Under the pieces are notes generated by a model. It was not told the origin of the DNA and searched no databases. It saw nothing but the letters and a program-made list of their open reading frames with translations. A stretch of DNA of 64,000 nt, from NCBI GenBank assembly GCA_038496675.1, contig CM076659.1, positions 18,057,935 through 18,121,934 of the forward strand, written 5' to 3'. Of this stretch, positions 63,801 through 64,000 are shown one piece after another (position 1 is the first letter of the stretch; each line of letters opens with the position of its first letter). The position numbers and the translations under genes are program-made. The DNA comes from Rachycentron canadum. Its lineage: Eukaryota > Chordata > Actinopteri > Carangiformes > Rachycentridae.

Positions 63801-64000
63801 GGACAATACCTATTGTTGAATTACTGCTTTATTAAATCAAAACAAGTCTGTTGTTGCTATTTGAAAATATTGTTCCTCCAAAATGTCACCAGATCAGTAA
63901 CCAAGGGTTTACATATTTTCCTGTGTAACTAACAGAACACGAAGAACATAATGAAGAAATAGTGTCTTACTCATCCAGCTCGTCCTCCTCGTTGTGAGAG
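8166..64000 (-). CDS. ehbp1: EHBP1, EH domain-binding protein 1 (partial, 13 exons visible)
   Basis: EHBP1 is a cytoplasmic adaptor that links endocytic and recycling membranes to actin. NPF motifs bind the EH domains of EHD proteins, the CH domain binds actin, and the bMERB domain binds Rab8-family GTPases. Thirteen exons on the minus strand splice into one continuous frame of about 802 codons with GT/AG borders throughout. Seen in order: an acidic stretch then SNPFYEP, a proline-rich linker, a CH domain (motifs [51 protein letters not shown]), a linker with charged helices, and the first bMERB helix ending EKRLRYLMDTG. These match EHBP1 better than its paralogue EHBP1L1, for example [11 protein letters not shown] and SNPFYEP. 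Missing: the N-terminal C2 domain (beyond 64000) and the C-terminal bMERB remainder and CAAX tail (below 1). Identification rests on recalled family sequence, not a search. Confidence 0.96.
8300..8370. repeat. (GA)n / polypurine tract
   Basis: Imperfect GA repeats interrupted by TGTGTG. On the gene's sense strand this is a CT tract about 10 bases upstream of the acceptor of the bMERB exon, so it probably serves as its polypyrimidine tract. Polypurine mirror-like sequence of this kind can form triplex DNA. Confidence 0.9.
9508..9715. repeat. Dispersed repeat, copy 1 (pairs with 13824-14060)
   Basis: The two stretches share a series of words in the same order: GCATCAGAGGG, AGTRACACCCCA, ATGATCAGTCACTGA, TTGCTGTTTCATGTTTA and ACATCCCTCAT-like ends. 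They are same-strand and diverged with small indels. The family is unknown. This is an old interspersed element or a local duplication. Confidence 0.75.
10240..10470. promoter_or_regulatory. Candidate conserved non-coding element
   Basis: Single-copy-looking sequence with GTAATTAAG (10336-10344), ATTACC, the POU-like ATGCAAAC near 10375, GGTAATTCTTGG and a CCCATTAACCC stretch. It sits between GT-rich flanks and has no coding potential. The motif density resembles forebrain-type enhancers of homeobox loci. Not verified by alignment. Confidence 0.45.
10581..10607. repeat. (CA)n microsatellite
   Basis: About 13 CA units followed by GCATACACACTC. Confidence 0.96.
11297..11397 (-). CDS. ehbp1: EHBP1 visible exon 12: charged linker before bMERB
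   Basis: 101 nt, entering with two bases of a codon and leaving at phase 0. It encodes (E)VKRQKSIPEDLKKAEEDRG and ends RRPFEEE, matching the EMKRQRSI region of mammalian EHBP1. The acceptor is CTCCAG|AGGTG and the donor is GAGGAG|gtttgt, a weak donor (T at +3). Highly charged, likely helical. It joins SRP of the preceding exon through a split Glu codon. Confidence 0.93.
11398..12049 (-). other. EHBP1 intron, 652 bp
   Basis: A short intron with nothing recognisable besides AT-rich unique sequence. Its small size keeps the two linker exons close together. Confidence 0.88.
12050..12188 (-). CDS. ehbp1: EHBP1 visible exon 11: conserved EELRAERL...RKTQLKSFSQY block
   Basis: 139 nt, phase 0 to phase 1. 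It encodes NNAEELRAERLRRATEK and then SPVVFNKDSAVRKTQLKSFS, ending YVESRP. Both blocks are nearly identical to mammalian EHBP1, so this segment of the linker is under constraint even though no named domain covers it. The acceptor is CTGACAG|AATAAC and the donor is GACCAG|gtgggc. The basic, arginine-rich first half is predicted helical. Confidence 0.96.
12474..12545. repeat. Duplicated segment, copy A (pairs with 13195-13270)
   Basis: Shares AACAATGTCAGCAATTAGTC, then TCTGTCAGC-TCTACCAGCCAC, with the sequence about 720 bases downstream in the same orientation. Both copies end in CACTTAA. They are probably two insertions of one element or a small tandem duplication. Confidence 0.85.
13195..13270. 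repeat. Duplicated segment, copy B
   Basis: The partner of 12474-12545, followed directly by the LINE-tail-like AAGTCAAGTCAAATCGAGG sequence. Confidence 0.85.
13270..13335 (-). mobile_element. Teleost LINE/SINE 3' tail fragment
   Basis: Read on the minus strand it carries a GCGCCTCATAAATAAATTTG core, then TCGATTTGACTTGACTTGAG. This resembles the GGCGCTATATAAATAAA plus short-repeat tail of L2-type elements common in fish. Only the tail is recognisable, so the class is tentative. Confidence 0.55.
13824..14060. repeat. Dispersed repeat, copy 2 (pairs with 9508-9715)
   Basis: The same ordered words as copy 1, with an extra segment near 13930-13975 that copy 1 lacks. Divergence suggests an old event. 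Confidence 0.75.
15493..15517. repeat. (GT)n microsatellite
   Basis: About 12 GT units following GGGAGA. Confidence 0.95.
15950..16222. mobile_element. Possible MITE with imperfect terminal inverted repeats
   Basis: CAACTACTATGAAAA at 15981-15995 has an exact inverted copy, TTTTCATAGTAGTTG, at 16153-16167. Outside these, GTGATTATTAGCTAATTAGA on the left is loosely inverted as AACTATTCACTACTAACTAATCAC on the right. This would fit a small DNA transposon of about 270 bp. No target-site duplication was settled. Confidence 0.4.
16460..16484. repeat. (CA)n microsatellite
   Basis: About 12 CA units. Confidence 0.95.
16974..17128 (-). CDS. ehbp1: EHBP1 visible exon 10: KHVDLKLKKLVEV and serine-rich stretch
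   Basis: 155 nt, entering with two bases of a Gly codon and leaving at phase 0. It encodes TNSKHVDLKLKKLVEVNPRG, which matches the SKLVDLKLKKLLEV block of mammalian EHBP1. A fast-evolving serine/proline run follows (many TCC, TCT and TCA codons) and ends SPADGLE. The acceptor is CTCCAG|GCACC and the donor is CTGGAG|gtacgc. The Ser run is probably disordered and a phosphorylation region by composition only. Confidence 0.95.
17868..17906. mobile_element. Fragment resembling a common fish repeat end
   Basis: GATAGGTGTACCTAATGAAC followed by TGGCAACTGAGAG resembles the AGGTGTACCTAATAAAGTGGC type of sequence repeated widely in fish genomes. Only about 40 bases are recognisable. Confidence 0.4.
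17992..18022. repeat. (TA)n-(CA)n compound microsatellite
   Basis: A TA run (17992-18006) passes directly into a CA run. Confidence 0.93.
19562..19798 (-). CDS. ehbp1: EHBP1 visible exon 9: acidic linker with Gly4-Asp5 codon repeat
   Basis: 237 nt; it takes one base of an Asp codon from the previous exon and ends one base into a Gly codon. It encodes (D)VLDRVRGHHEDDGERGEDEE, then GGGGDDDDD, an alanine/serine stretch, and ends ELTSLG. This is the poorly conserved acidic part of the linker: mammalian EHBP1 has a GGGDEL-containing acidic block here, but little else aligns. The run of GGT and GAT codons (19695-19721) is a coding trinucleotide repeat. The acceptor is CCCACAG|ATGTT and the donor is CTCTGG|gtaaaa. 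Phase continuity on both sides supports the call. Confidence 0.9.
20765..20990. promoter_or_regulatory. Candidate conserved non-coding element
   Basis: A GC-mixed unique block with CCTAATTAATGGGAGGCCAT (TAATTAAT at 20830-20837), GCATTAAAGGACCG and, after a GA tract, a GGATTAGC site at 20973-20980. It has enhancer-like texture and no coding potential on either strand. Confidence 0.42.
21725..22260. promoter_or_regulatory. Candidate conserved non-coding element (long)
   Basis: Over 500 bases without simple repeats except one GTGTGT. It contains GCCATTATCATAATAACCCC, TTGATTAACAATTACTGGGCG near 21896, GGATTAGG at 22021-22028, GAGCATAATGGAAATG and GTGCTAATTGCAAAGCC. This is the longest such block in the window and one of the best enhancer candidates. 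Confidence 0.45.
22336..22486 (-). CDS. ehbp1: EHBP1 visible exon 8: ERRRQLRERARQLIAEARSGVKM helix
   Basis: 151 nt, phase 0 to phase 1. It encodes ERDAERRRQLRERARQLIAE, then ARSGVKMSDMSLLDASSTER and ends KASPAA. The RRRQLRERARQLIAEARSGVKMS run is essentially identical to mammalian EHBP1 and is a strongly charged, likely coiled-coil helix. The acceptor is TGTGTGCAG|GAGCGG: the tract before the AG is a UG repeat with T6 upstream instead of a normal pyrimidine tract. The donor is GCTGCAG|gtcagt. Skipping this exon would shift the frame. Confidence 0.97.
22702..22803. repeat. (CA)n microsatellite with GTGTGCGCGC palindromic head
   Basis: 102 bases of unbroken purine/pyrimidine alternation. They begin TGTGTACAC, then an 18-base perfect palindrome at 22711-22728 (GTGTGCGCGCGCGCACAC), then about 38 CA units. 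Confidence 0.97.
23625..23825. promoter_or_regulatory. Candidate enhancer with inverted SOX-like pair
   Basis: A unique block containing CCATTAACAAAACAAG, CGCTAATGAGC and an inverted pair, CCATTGT (23768-23774) and ACAATGG (23784-23790), with 9 bases between. Inverted spaced SOX sites are known binding sites for SOX dimers. Texture and motif only. Confidence 0.42.
24225..24420. mobile_element. Possible hAT-type non-autonomous transposon remnant
   Basis: Contains GGTTTTCCATCAGG, the internal inverted pair GATACC-TTTTT-GGTATC, CTGAAGTTCCAAGC, GATACC-like ACACCAAAAGGTGACAA and ATTGGTCAGAGG. These resemble, with decay, the layout of short non-autonomous elements of fish (TACCTTTTTGGTACC, GAGGTTCCAAGCGAGC, CCAAAAGGTGACGT). 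The ends were not defined. Confidence 0.42.
26110..26280 (-). CDS. Candidate alternative (cassette) exon of EHBP1
   Basis: Not part of the core model. On the sense strand a strong acceptor (CCCTCCCTCCCTCTTTCTCC, then TTGCCCAG|AAAAG) opens an exon that stays open in the exact phase (0) left by the exon at 35477-35617. A possible donor, GACACA|gtacac, closes it at 171 nt, also at phase 0, as the exon at 22336-22486 needs. The 57 codons would add a Ser/Pro/Lys-rich insert (KPTEEPSVSASHSTVYLSSP near the middle), in keeping with the disordered linker. If the weak donor is not used, the frame stops at 26053-26055. I recall no matching mammalian segment. Confidence 0.45.
27575..27735. promoter_or_regulatory. 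Candidate conserved non-coding element
   Basis: A unique block with GTGATCAATGCATTTGATAA, a TCF/LEF-like ATCAAAG (27676-27682) and CCTAATTATGATTTGACG (27696-27713). A sharp change from GA repeats on one side to GT-rich sequence on the other marks its edges. One of the most enhancer-like stretches in the window. Confidence 0.48.
30091..30134. repeat. (GA)n microsatellite
   Basis: GA repeats with one AAAG interruption. Confidence 0.96.
30268..30293. repeat. (GT)n microsatellite
   Basis: 13 GT units. Confidence 0.96.
31765..31850. promoter_or_regulatory. Candidate short conserved non-coding element
   Basis: GATCCTGATAATTAGCCTGG, then CCAGGCCGGTGTGAAATTAC and CTGCTAATGGATG, flanked on both sides by CA-rich repeats. 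Texture only. Confidence 0.33.
32487..32513. repeat. (CA)n microsatellite
   Basis: About 13 CA units. Confidence 0.96.
33520..33700. promoter_or_regulatory. Candidate conserved non-coding element
   Basis: Unique sequence with CCACATTAGCCACTTCCCGG, GCTTTAATTGAATTAAATTA and CCTTATGCATGCTAAACCGC, ending at the (CA)n array. Homeodomain-type AT cores, no coding potential. Confidence 0.38.
33727..33796. repeat. (CA)n microsatellite
   Basis: 70 uninterrupted bases of CA. Confidence 0.98.
34080..34290. promoter_or_regulatory. Candidate conserved non-coding element
   Basis: GGAGCTAATCTAAGTGAAGT, AAGGAAATATATCGGCGCAG, CTTTTAATTTGCTTTC and CCTCAGATTATGCTGAAATG in unique sequence. A second unique stretch follows the CA run at 34430-34560. 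Texture only. Confidence 0.33.
35477..35617 (-). CDS. ehbp1: EHBP1 visible exon 7: LSRQEELKERARLLLEQARRDAA helix
   Basis: 141 nt, phase 0 to 0, 47 codons. It encodes KVLSRQEELKERARLLLEQA, then RRDAAMKAGNKNISSMTAP and ends RATNVAD. The first 30 residues are almost identical to mammalian EHBP1 (LSRQEELKERARVLLEQARRDAALKAGNK) and form a charged, probably coiled-coil helix. The C-terminal part is not conserved. The acceptor is CTCACAG|AAGGTG and the donor is GCAGAT|gtgagt. A symmetric exon, so it could be skipped without a frameshift. Confidence 0.97.
35618..35903 (-). other. EHBP1 intron, 286 bp
   Basis: The shortest intron seen. It contains a (TA)n run at 35847-35864 and otherwise AT-rich sequence. 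Confidence 0.92.
35904..35945 (-). CDS. ehbp1: EHBP1 visible exon 6: 42-nt micro-exon
   Basis: Exactly 14 codons at phase 0 on both sides: EPTPAPVSSPPAEK. The acceptor TTTCTCTTTCAAAG|GAGCC and the donor GAAAAG|gtgagt are both good, and the short flanking intron supports inclusion with exon 7. Its Pro/Ser/Thr-rich content suits the disordered linker. Because it is symmetric and tiny it is a natural candidate for regulated inclusion. I recall no clear mammalian counterpart. Confidence 0.85.
36360..36640. promoter_or_regulatory. Candidate conserved non-coding element
   Basis: A unique block with GCATCCGATTCAGTTTAGAC, CCACGCTGTTAATAACACTG, CTAACTAGATAACAGCAGATC and CTTGTAAACAGGAAACGG (forkhead-like GTAAACA). 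No open frame of interest. Confidence 0.4.
36740..37135. promoter_or_regulatory. Candidate conserved non-coding element
   Basis: Unique sequence including GATGAGAAATATAATG followed by a near copy AAAAATATAATGAAATG, then GGTTCACGGCCCGGCC, GGTCTCGGCAACGAGACAGG and CAATCCATTTAGGGGCCAGG. GC-mixed and repeat-free, in contrast to its flanks. Confidence 0.38.
37458..37487 (-). CDS. ehbp1: Alternative in-phase extension of exon 5 (10 codons)
   Basis: A second donor, CATCCAG|gtaaaat, 30 bases downstream of the first would add VNTQKHPGIQ without changing the frame. Both donors have the CAG|gtaa core, so the sequence cannot decide which is used. If neither is used the frame reads on to a stop at 37386. 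Confidence 0.45.
37488..38300 (-). CDS. ehbp1: EHBP1 visible exon 5: second half of the CH domain and long linker
   Basis: 813 nt, 271 codons, symmetric at phase 0. The first ~50 residues complete the CH domain (AYDGFASLGISRLLEPSDMV, then [20 protein letters not shown]). Then come a conserved FSGEELNVVQIE strand, STYKVGDFETDTNASI and DKFYAELNDVQ. A long Ser/Pro/Thr-rich variable stretch follows, then a charged helix (VEREMERERQQKEEVAEDRK) and the conserved KLGFSYNRDADLIKKKRASL block. The acceptor TTTTGCAG|GCGTAT has a long T tract. The donor is CCCAAACAG|gtaaac, with a second in-phase donor 30 bases on. This is the largest exon in the window. Confidence 0.97.
38570..38790. promoter_or_regulatory. 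Candidate conserved non-coding element
   Basis: Two unique parts split by a GT run: GACGCAGATACCCCAAGACA with GCGCTTAATCCC (TAATCC at 38628-38633), and CGCGTGTAATTGGTCTGATTAG then GGTTTGATTATCAAGCG. TAATCC is the core of OTX/K50 homeodomain sites. Confidence 0.42.
38892..39028. repeat. (CA)n/(CG)n tract, 137 bp of strict purine/pyrimidine alternation
   Basis: Begins GCATGCATACAC, passes through blocks of CACACGCGCAC and three runs of CGCGCG, then about 40 CA units. No break in alternation occurs over the whole span. Confidence 0.97.
39698..39760. other. Near-perfect hairpin, 28-bp stem and 7-nt loop
   Basis: Bases 39698-39725 and 39733-39760 are reverse complements with two mismatches. The arms start AATCACTTCC and end GGAAGTGATT, with loop ATGCTCT. 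No homology continues beyond the arms. It could be a small foldback transposon remnant or a short hairpin RNA precursor. Confidence 0.8.
43186..43250 (+). mobile_element. L2-type LINE/SINE 3' tail
   Basis: GGCTCTGTAAAGCACCTGAT, then GTGAAAAGTGCTATACAAAT and AAATTTTATTTA, matching the TGTAAAGCGC...GGCGCTATATAAATAAA form of fish L2-like tails. Only the 3' end is recognisable. Confidence 0.7.
43399..43585 (-). other. Weak cryptic exon candidate in the CH-domain intron
   Basis: An open frame in phase 0 with the preceding exon runs from a weak acceptor (TCTGGCCCCGAG|GGCTAC) to a fair donor (CCCTCCAG|gtgctc). Its length of 187 nt is not a multiple of three, so inclusion would put exon 5 out of frame, with a stop within three codons. 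Read through, it ends at a stop at 43358-43360. It would be a non-productive or truncated isoform. Confidence 0.2.
44467..44515 (-). CDS. ehbp1: EHBP1 visible exon 4: middle of the CH domain
   Basis: 49 nt, entering with one base of a codon and leaving at phase 0. It encodes (I)[16 protein letters not shown], the central CH-domain helix connector, identical to the mammalian protein. The acceptor is TTCTTCCAG|AGACTAC; only this AG (not the one two bases later) keeps the frame with exon 3. The donor AAAAAG|gtaagt is near consensus. Confidence 0.97.
44516..45257 (-). other. EHBP1 intron, 742 bp
   Basis: GA-rich near the acceptor of exon 4 (pyrimidine-rich on the sense strand); otherwise CA-rich and unremarkable. 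Confidence 0.9.
45258..45436 (-). CDS. ehbp1: EHBP1 visible exon 3: first half of the CH (actin-binding) domain
   Basis: 179 nt, phase 0 in, leaving two bases into a codon. It encodes PSPVPSPVLGGKPNASQSLL, then [39 protein letters not shown]. The CH signature W-x6-Y-x2-V-x-I-x-N-F-T-x2-W-x-(N/D)-G-L is intact, including the Trp and the [11 protein letters not shown] helix. The acceptor is GCCCTCCAG|CCCAGT and the donor is ATAAT|gtacga. Completion by exon 4 gives RPDIIDYKSLN, as in the family. Confidence 0.97.
45850..46140. promoter_or_regulatory. Candidate conserved non-coding element
   Basis: A unique block of nearly 300 bases with forkhead-like GTAAACA (45883-45889), TTAATTAGC (45896-45904), CACCATTAGGAGCC, CTGATTATTCAGCTGG and GATATGGATTAATTTCCC. 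No simple repeat inside. One of the best enhancer candidates. Confidence 0.48.
47312..47350. repeat. (GT)n microsatellite
   Basis: About 19 GT units. Confidence 0.97.
47880..47995. promoter_or_regulatory. Candidate enhancer core with clustered homeodomain sites
   Basis: Within 50 bases: TAATTA (47924-47929), OTX/K50-type GGATTAG (47934-47940), E-box CAGGTG (47945-47950) and CAATTAG (47960-47966). It is followed by unique sequence up to the (CA)n array. A second unique block lies at 47390-47520. Confidence 0.45.
48017..48107. repeat. (CA)n microsatellite
   Basis: 91 uninterrupted bases of CA, the longest pure array in the window. Confidence 0.98.
48870..48960. promoter_or_regulatory. Candidate short conserved non-coding element
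   Basis: GGGCTCGAGGGTAGGATTAG (GGATTAG at 48899-48905), then GAGCATTGCCTGGGCCCAC and ACATTCCATATTAAAAAATG (SRF/MEF2-like AT core). Unique sequence after a GT run. Confidence 0.38.
49910..50200. promoter_or_regulatory. Candidate conserved non-coding element
   Basis: Repeat-free block up to the A run at 50205, with GGAGGCCATTAAAACTGGCC, GGGGCATGACGCTTCAATGG and GAACTTAACTGGCCTAAACC. Texture only. Confidence 0.33.
50205..50323. repeat. A29-(GAAA)n-(CA)n compound repeat
   Basis: An A run at 50205-50233, GAAA units to about 50250, then CA with GA interruptions at 50261-50323. An A run followed by simple repeats can mark the tail of an old retroposon, but nothing upstream was recognised as one. 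Confidence 0.93.
50530..50585. repeat. (CA)n microsatellite
   Basis: About 28 CA units. Confidence 0.97.
51470..51640. promoter_or_regulatory. Candidate conserved non-coding element
   Basis: Unique stretch with CTAGCAATGAACCTGCAGGC, GCCTTTCGGCAGTTGGCTAC, GATGTAAAATGCAAAAATCG and ACCATGCAAAGCAGC. GC-mixed, no coding support. Confidence 0.35.
51934..51960. repeat. Poly-A run
   Basis: 27 A residues after GGGGGGAAAAG. Confidence 0.95.
53245..53298. repeat. C13-(CA)n compound repeat
   Basis: Thirteen C residues (53245-53257) lead directly into about 20 CA units. Confidence 0.97.
54830..55160. promoter_or_regulatory. Candidate conserved non-coding element
   Basis: Two unique stretches: GCAGACATCAATCATGGAGG with GGATTAG (54851-54857) and CTCTAAATGAGTGG; then GTGAGGTAATCCTTGGCAGA and CAGATTACAAGCGGCGCTTT. 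Both contain K50-type GGATTA/TAATCC cores. Confidence 0.42.
56650..56920. promoter_or_regulatory. Candidate conserved non-coding element
   Basis: GAAAGCTAATTAAGAAATAT (CTAATTAAG at 56685-56693), then CGCGAACTCAATTAAATAAT, TTAATTTATTCTAATTTC, and farther GATTTAATTTGAACCCTTTG with ATTAACATAAGTAATCACAC. This is the densest set of ATTA cores in the window, in unique sequence. Confidence 0.48.
57590..57760. promoter_or_regulatory. Candidate conserved non-coding element
   Basis: CATTTAAATTAATCCCACAG (TAATCCC at 57660-57666), GCTAAACTTAAACTCGACGC and GAGGATCTCTATCTTCCAGA in unique sequence before the (AGAC)n array. Confidence 0.36.
57837..57889. repeat. (AGAC)n tetranucleotide microsatellite
   Basis: About 13 AGAC/GACA units followed by a short CA run. 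The only long tetranucleotide array in the window. Confidence 0.97.
60220..60370. promoter_or_regulatory. Candidate conserved non-coding element
   Basis: GGCGAAGTGTGGCCCACCAC, GGGTAATTAAAGTGGTTTAG (TAATTAAAGTGG from 60260), CTGCAGCTGGGTGATAAAGG and GTGCCATAATTACATGGACG. A GC-mixed unique block with two ATTA-type cores, adjoining a C-rich stretch. A related unique segment lies at 60670-60750 (CCATTTAATTAGACCCAGCC). Confidence 0.48.
60553..60604. repeat. (CA)n microsatellite, interrupted
   Basis: CA runs broken by GCATA and CATA units. Confidence 0.93.
61604..61850 (-). CDS. ehbp1: EHBP1 visible exon 2: NPF motif and proline-rich linker
   Basis: 247 nt, entering with one base of a codon and leaving at phase 0. 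It encodes SNPFYEPRTLSPVRPPTGGP, then SQKRRAPPPPGSSSGLIPSP and ends ELASSSPK. NPF at the start is the Asn-Pro-Phe motif that docks EHD EH domains; KRRAPPPP matches the KRKAPAPP block of mammalian EHBP1. The remainder is low in conservation and likely disordered. The acceptor is ATTCTCAG|ATCCAA and the donor is CCCCCAAG|gtaaac. Spliced to exon 1 it gives LDESNPFYEP, as in the mammalian protein. Confidence 0.96.
61851..63970 (-). other. EHBP1 intron, 2.1 kb
   Basis: Contains an interspersed-repeat fragment (62068-62205) and GA-rich sequence; nothing else was recognised. 62690-63690 is unique but shows no exon. Confidence 0.87.
62068..62205 (-). mobile_element. Common teleost interspersed repeat, LINE-tail type
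   Basis: On the minus strand: GAGTTTGGTCTAGACCTGCT, then CTATATGTAAAGTTCCTTGA, GGTAACTTTGTTATGATTTG, GCACTAAATAAATATCG. This is the form CTGCTCTATATGTAAAGTGCCTTGAG...GATTTGGCGCTATATAAAT found widely in fish, including the GAGCAAGCAC-type segment beside it. Class assignment (L2-like) is tentative. Confidence 0.72.
63971..64000 (-). CDS. ehbp1: EHBP1 visible exon 1 (3' end only): acidic stretch before the NPF motif
   Basis: Only the last 30 nt are inside the window. They encode SHNEEDELD plus two bases of a Glu codon, with donor GATGA|gtaaga. The acidic run matches the EEEELDE that precedes SNPFYEP in mammalian EHBP1, and the phase joins exon 2 exactly. Confidence 0.9.
   Translation of the reverse strand, partial: LSQRGGRAG

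Noticed and set aside
1..64000. tRNA, rRNA, CRISPR, prokaryotic operon or viral gene content
   Set aside because: Looked for and not seen. The spliced exon structure and microsatellite content are those of a vertebrate nuclear gene.

Overview
What it is: this is a vertebrate genomic window, most likely from a ray-finned fish. It holds one gene that I can support, the orthologue of EHBP1 (EH domain-binding protein 1), running on the minus strand across the whole window. The evidence for a teleost is indirect: a fish-like spacing of exons and introns, very dense (CA)n/(GT)n microsatellites, and interspersed-repeat tails of the type common in teleosts. There is no operon structure, rRNA, tRNA or CRISPR array. 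One assembly gap lies at 3019-3364. Gene layout: reading the minus strand from 64000 down to 1, I can place 13 coding exons (about 2.4 kb, roughly 802 codons) at 63971-64000 (cut by the window edge), 61604-61850, 45258-45436, 44467-44515, 37488-38300, 35904-35945, 35477-35617, 22336-22486, 19562-19798, 16974-17128, 12050-12188, 11297-11397 and 8166-8289. Every junction has GT/AG borders and all codon phases join without a break, which is strong internal support for the model. The visible part encodes an NPF motif (binds EHD proteins), the calponin-homology (CH) domain (split over three exons), a long charged linker with coiled-coil stretches, and the first helix of the C-terminal bMERB (Rab-binding) domain. 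The N-terminal C2 domain lies above 64000. The rest of the bMERB domain and the prenylation tail lie below position 1. Non-coding part: about 96 percent of the window is intron. The introns are full of dinucleotide repeats, a few mobile-element remnants and duplicated repeat pairs, and many stretches that look like conserved non-coding elements (CNEs): non-repetitive sequence rich in homeodomain-type TAATTA cores, GGATTAG sites, SOX-like ACAATGG and E-boxes. In human, EHBP1 sits beside OTX1 and its introns are a plausible home for long-range enhancers of that gene. I infer that the same arrangement is present here, but neither OTX1 nor any cross-species alignment is visible in this window. Points worth a second look: a candidate in-phase cassette exon at 26110-26280; two in-phase tandem splice donors at 37488/37458; a UG-repeat 3' splice site in front of an exon that shifts the frame if skipped; a near-perfect 28-bp hairpin at 39698-39760; two uninterrupted purine/pyrimidine-alternating tracts of 102 and 137 bp; and the probable regulatory block. 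I found no evidence of a wholly new kind of biological system.
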